DNA from: Mesorhizobium sp. B4-1-3
Lineage (GTDB): Bacteria > Pseudomonadota > Alphaproteobacteria > Rhizobiales > Rhizobiaceae
Length of the DNA: 42,079 nucleotides
Direction: 5' to 3'
Assembly: GCF_006439355.1 (NCBI RefSeq)
Contig: NZ_VFTG01000034.1
Span: 1-42,079, forward strand
Shown here: one piece after another, positions 40,694 to 42,079 of the stretch
Layout: each line of letters starts with the position of its first letter
How positions within the stretch are numbered: position 1 is the first letter of the stretch
Made by a program: the position numbers and the translations under genes
Notes under the pieces: generated by a model
The model's input: the letters and a program-made list of their open reading frames with translations, nothing else
Told to the model about the DNA's origin: nothing
The model's database searches: none

Positions 40694-41860
40694 CTAGCGG
40701 AGACTGGGGAAGCGACGCCGGGTCCACTCACCGGGCGGGACCGGTCCCCCCACACGGAAATTGAAGGACAGGACCCTCGTCGCATCGGCGTCGACCTCGC
40801 AGCGGAAGCTCAGATCGTACCATTGGGTTGTGGTGCTGAAGGCGGTCTGCGTAGGATTGAGAACATTGCCCTGCTTCAGGGGAATGGTCGGCAGCCATTT
40901 CGGCGCGTAATCGGCACTTTGCAATTCCTGGTTCAGGACGTTGGCACAAAGGTTGGCAACGCGCTGATCGCGCGGCACGTTCTCCATCGAGCTTGTGGCT
41001 AGTGCGTTGCCGGTCGCACCCGGCGAGTAAAGTTTTCTGACGCCCGGCAGGCCGGAATAGATCGGCGATCCCGCGACCTCGCTGTCGGCGGGGTTTGACC
41101 TACCCGGATTCGCGCTTGGCGCTCTCAAGGCTCTTGCGGATTTGAACTTCGTCGTCTTGGAAGGCTTAGGCCTTGCCTTTTCGGCTGGCGCAGGCTTGTC
41201 GCCGGTTTCGGCCGCCAACGGCTTTGGCGCTTCGGCAGCTTGCTTTTCGGCGGTCTGCGGAGCTGCCTCCTGCTTTTCCGGCTGCTGTTTATCGGTGCCC
41301 TCGGTCGCCTGCTTCTCCTCGCTTTGCGCGGGTTTCTCGTCCGGCGCGGTGGTTACCGGCTTCTCTTGAGCCTTGTTGGTGTCCGCCTGCTGCTCAGGCG
41401 CTGCGGGCGGAGCGGATTGGTTCGGCACGGGCTGCGATGCGACAGGGGGCTTCGCGGGTTCATCCTTGGCCGGCGACGGCGCGTTGGCTGGCACGCCGCC
41501 GCCGTCGGGAGCTTTCTGCGGGCCGGTATCCTTCTCGCCATATTGGAAAACGCGCTTCAAAACCGGGATGTCCTGCGGTTTCGGCGGCTGCGGAGGCGGT
41601 GGCTTTTGCACAGGCTGCTCAGGCGGCTTTTCAACCTTCTTTTCAGGCGTCGGCTGCGGCGGCTTTGGGGCGGGCTTCGGCTTGGGCTGATCGGGCGGCG
41701 GCACGATCGCGACGTTGACCGGCTGTTCCTGCTGTTCGGGCAGTTGCGGCGGTCTCGGCAGGCCAAAGAAGAGGAACGCTGCGATCAGGGCATGCAGGAA
41801 TAGCGATGCGACCACGGCCCATCGCCAATTCCGAAACCATTCCCGTATCTTGCCGTTCAT
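40694..41860 (-). CDS. TonB-like DUF930 domain protein
   Basis: 388 residues. A short cytoplasmic N-terminus and one membrane helix at about 14-33 (AVVASLFLHALIAAFLFFGL) are followed by a proline-, lysine- and glutamine-rich stretch of about 250 residues (KPKPAPKPPQPTPEKKVEKP and similar), which could span the periplasm as in TonB. The last 95 residues form a DUF930 domain: VANLCANVLNQELQSADYAPKWLPTIPL, then TAFSTTTQWYDLSFRCEVD. There is no TonB C-terminal domain, so it should not be called TonB. Forty in-frame codons upstream of ATG 41860 look non-coding. It ends against the HAD gene. Confidence 0.82.
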   Translation of the reverse strand: MNGKIREWFRNWRWAVVASLFLHALIAAFLFFGLPRPPQLPEQQEQPVNVAIVPPPDQPKPKPAPKPPQPTPEKKVEKPPEQPVQKPPPPQPPKPQDIPVLKRVFQYGEKDTGPQKAPDGGGVPANAPSPAKDEPAKPPVASQPVPNQSAPPAAPEQQADTNKAQEKPVTTAPDEKPAQSEEKQATEGTDKQQPEKQEAAPQTAEKQAAEAPKPLAAETGDKPAPAEKARPKPSKTTKFKSARALRAPSANPGRSNPADSEVAGSPIYSGLPGVRKLYSPGATGNALATSSMENVPRDQRVANLCANVLNQELQSADYAPKWLPTIPLKQGNVLNPTQTAFSTTTQWYDLSFRCEVDADATRVLSFNFRVGGPVPPGEWTRRRFPSLR

Positions 41861-41998
41861 TGCGCCCGATGTGGAACGAAATGACGGCGGCTTCAAGCAC
41901 CGGGTCGGGATTTGCGCGAGCTGCCGGCCTGACAAGTCGGTGATCGCAGGGCCACGCGGCGTAAGAGCAAGCCGGATCAAGGCCCTGCGGGGACTGGC

Positions 41999-42079
41999 TT
42001 ACACCAGCATGCCCATCGGGTTTTCGATCATGCGCTTGAAAGCGCCGAGCAGTTCCGCGCCGAGCGCGCCGTCGACGGC
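41999..42079 (-). CDS. C-terminal end of an unidentified protein (cut by the window edge)
   Basis: The last 26 codons of a gene entering from the right: GALGAELLGAFKRMIEN then PMGMLV and TAA at 41999-42001. The sequence is protein-like (amphipathic helix, hydrophobic end) but too short for me to name. It is on the same strand as the DUF930 gene, 138 bp upstream of it; that gap holds no recognised signal. Confidence 0.55.
   Translation of the reverse strand, partial: AVDGALGAELLGAFKRMIENPMGMLV

Noticed and set aside
40694..41860. TonB annotation for the proline-rich protein
   Set aside because: The membrane helix and Pro/Lys stretch look like TonB, but the C-terminal domain is DUF930 and no ExbB/ExbD genes are adjacent.

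Overview
The window is a GC-rich stretch of an alphaproteobacterial chromosome, most likely from a Rhizobiales species of the Mesorhizobium type. The basis is gene content and style: a DUF2842 protein, a short-type argC, ECHDC3-like and DUF930 proteins, short palindromic intergenic repeats of the kind common in Mesorhizobium, and a very strong GC third-position bias that creates long antisense shadow frames. The genus is inferred; no rRNA gene is present to settle it. No insertion sequence, prophage or CRISPR array was seen. No gap between genes exceeds 300 bases.

Positions 1-18977 are mostly housekeeping and ordinary metabolism. In order: a gamma-class carbonic anhydrase, two small membrane or membrane-anchored unknowns, a cytochrome P450, a cupin next to an O-acetylhomoserine sulfhydrylase, a CoA-binding protein overlapping a GNAT acetyltransferase, an ECHDC3-type crotonase, a hotdog thioesterase, a LysE exporter gene broken by an in-frame TAG, the rplM-rpsI ribosomal operon (promoter, structured leader, terminator), a LysR/aldo-keto reductase divergent pair, a periplasmic glycerophosphodiesterase, a membrane acyltransferase, agmatinase, argC with an APH(6)-type kinase, heme A synthase (ctaA) and a DUF2842 protein.

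Positions 19081-29387 form a polysaccharide locus: NodB-type deacetylase, FemAB/CelD-like acyltransferase, a Wzc-like chain-length protein whose ATPase/tyrosine-kinase domain has lost its Walker A motif, a Wza-like outer-membrane lipoprotein, a GT4 glycosyltransferase, a polyprenyl-phosphate hexose-1-phosphate transferase and an O-antigen ligase/polymerase with a 24-bp tandem repeat near its start. This inventory resembles caulobacterial holdfast (hfs) and rhizobial unipolar polysaccharide (upp) systems, so it may make a surface adhesin. A SlyD-like FKBP prolyl isomerase sits inside it on the opposite strand.

Positions 29549-32330 hold a small secreted unknown, a DUF4142 protein, a large di-heme cytochrome c of the MauG/peroxidase superfamily and tRNA-Pro(GGG).

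Positions 32390-39929 contain the most notable system: what looks like a complete glucitol/sorbitol-type PTS permease (GutM, IIC, IIB, IIA) in one operon with its own fused HPr-Enzyme I, plus a SorC-family regulator and two unrecognised proteins. Most rhizobia have only the regulatory PTS-Ntr and take up polyols by ABC transport, so a self-contained transport PTS is unusual here. No polyol-phosphate dehydrogenase is visible; a HAD phosphatase lies 0.9 kb from the operon promoter. The window ends with a TonB-like DUF930 protein and the last 26 codons of an unidentified gene.
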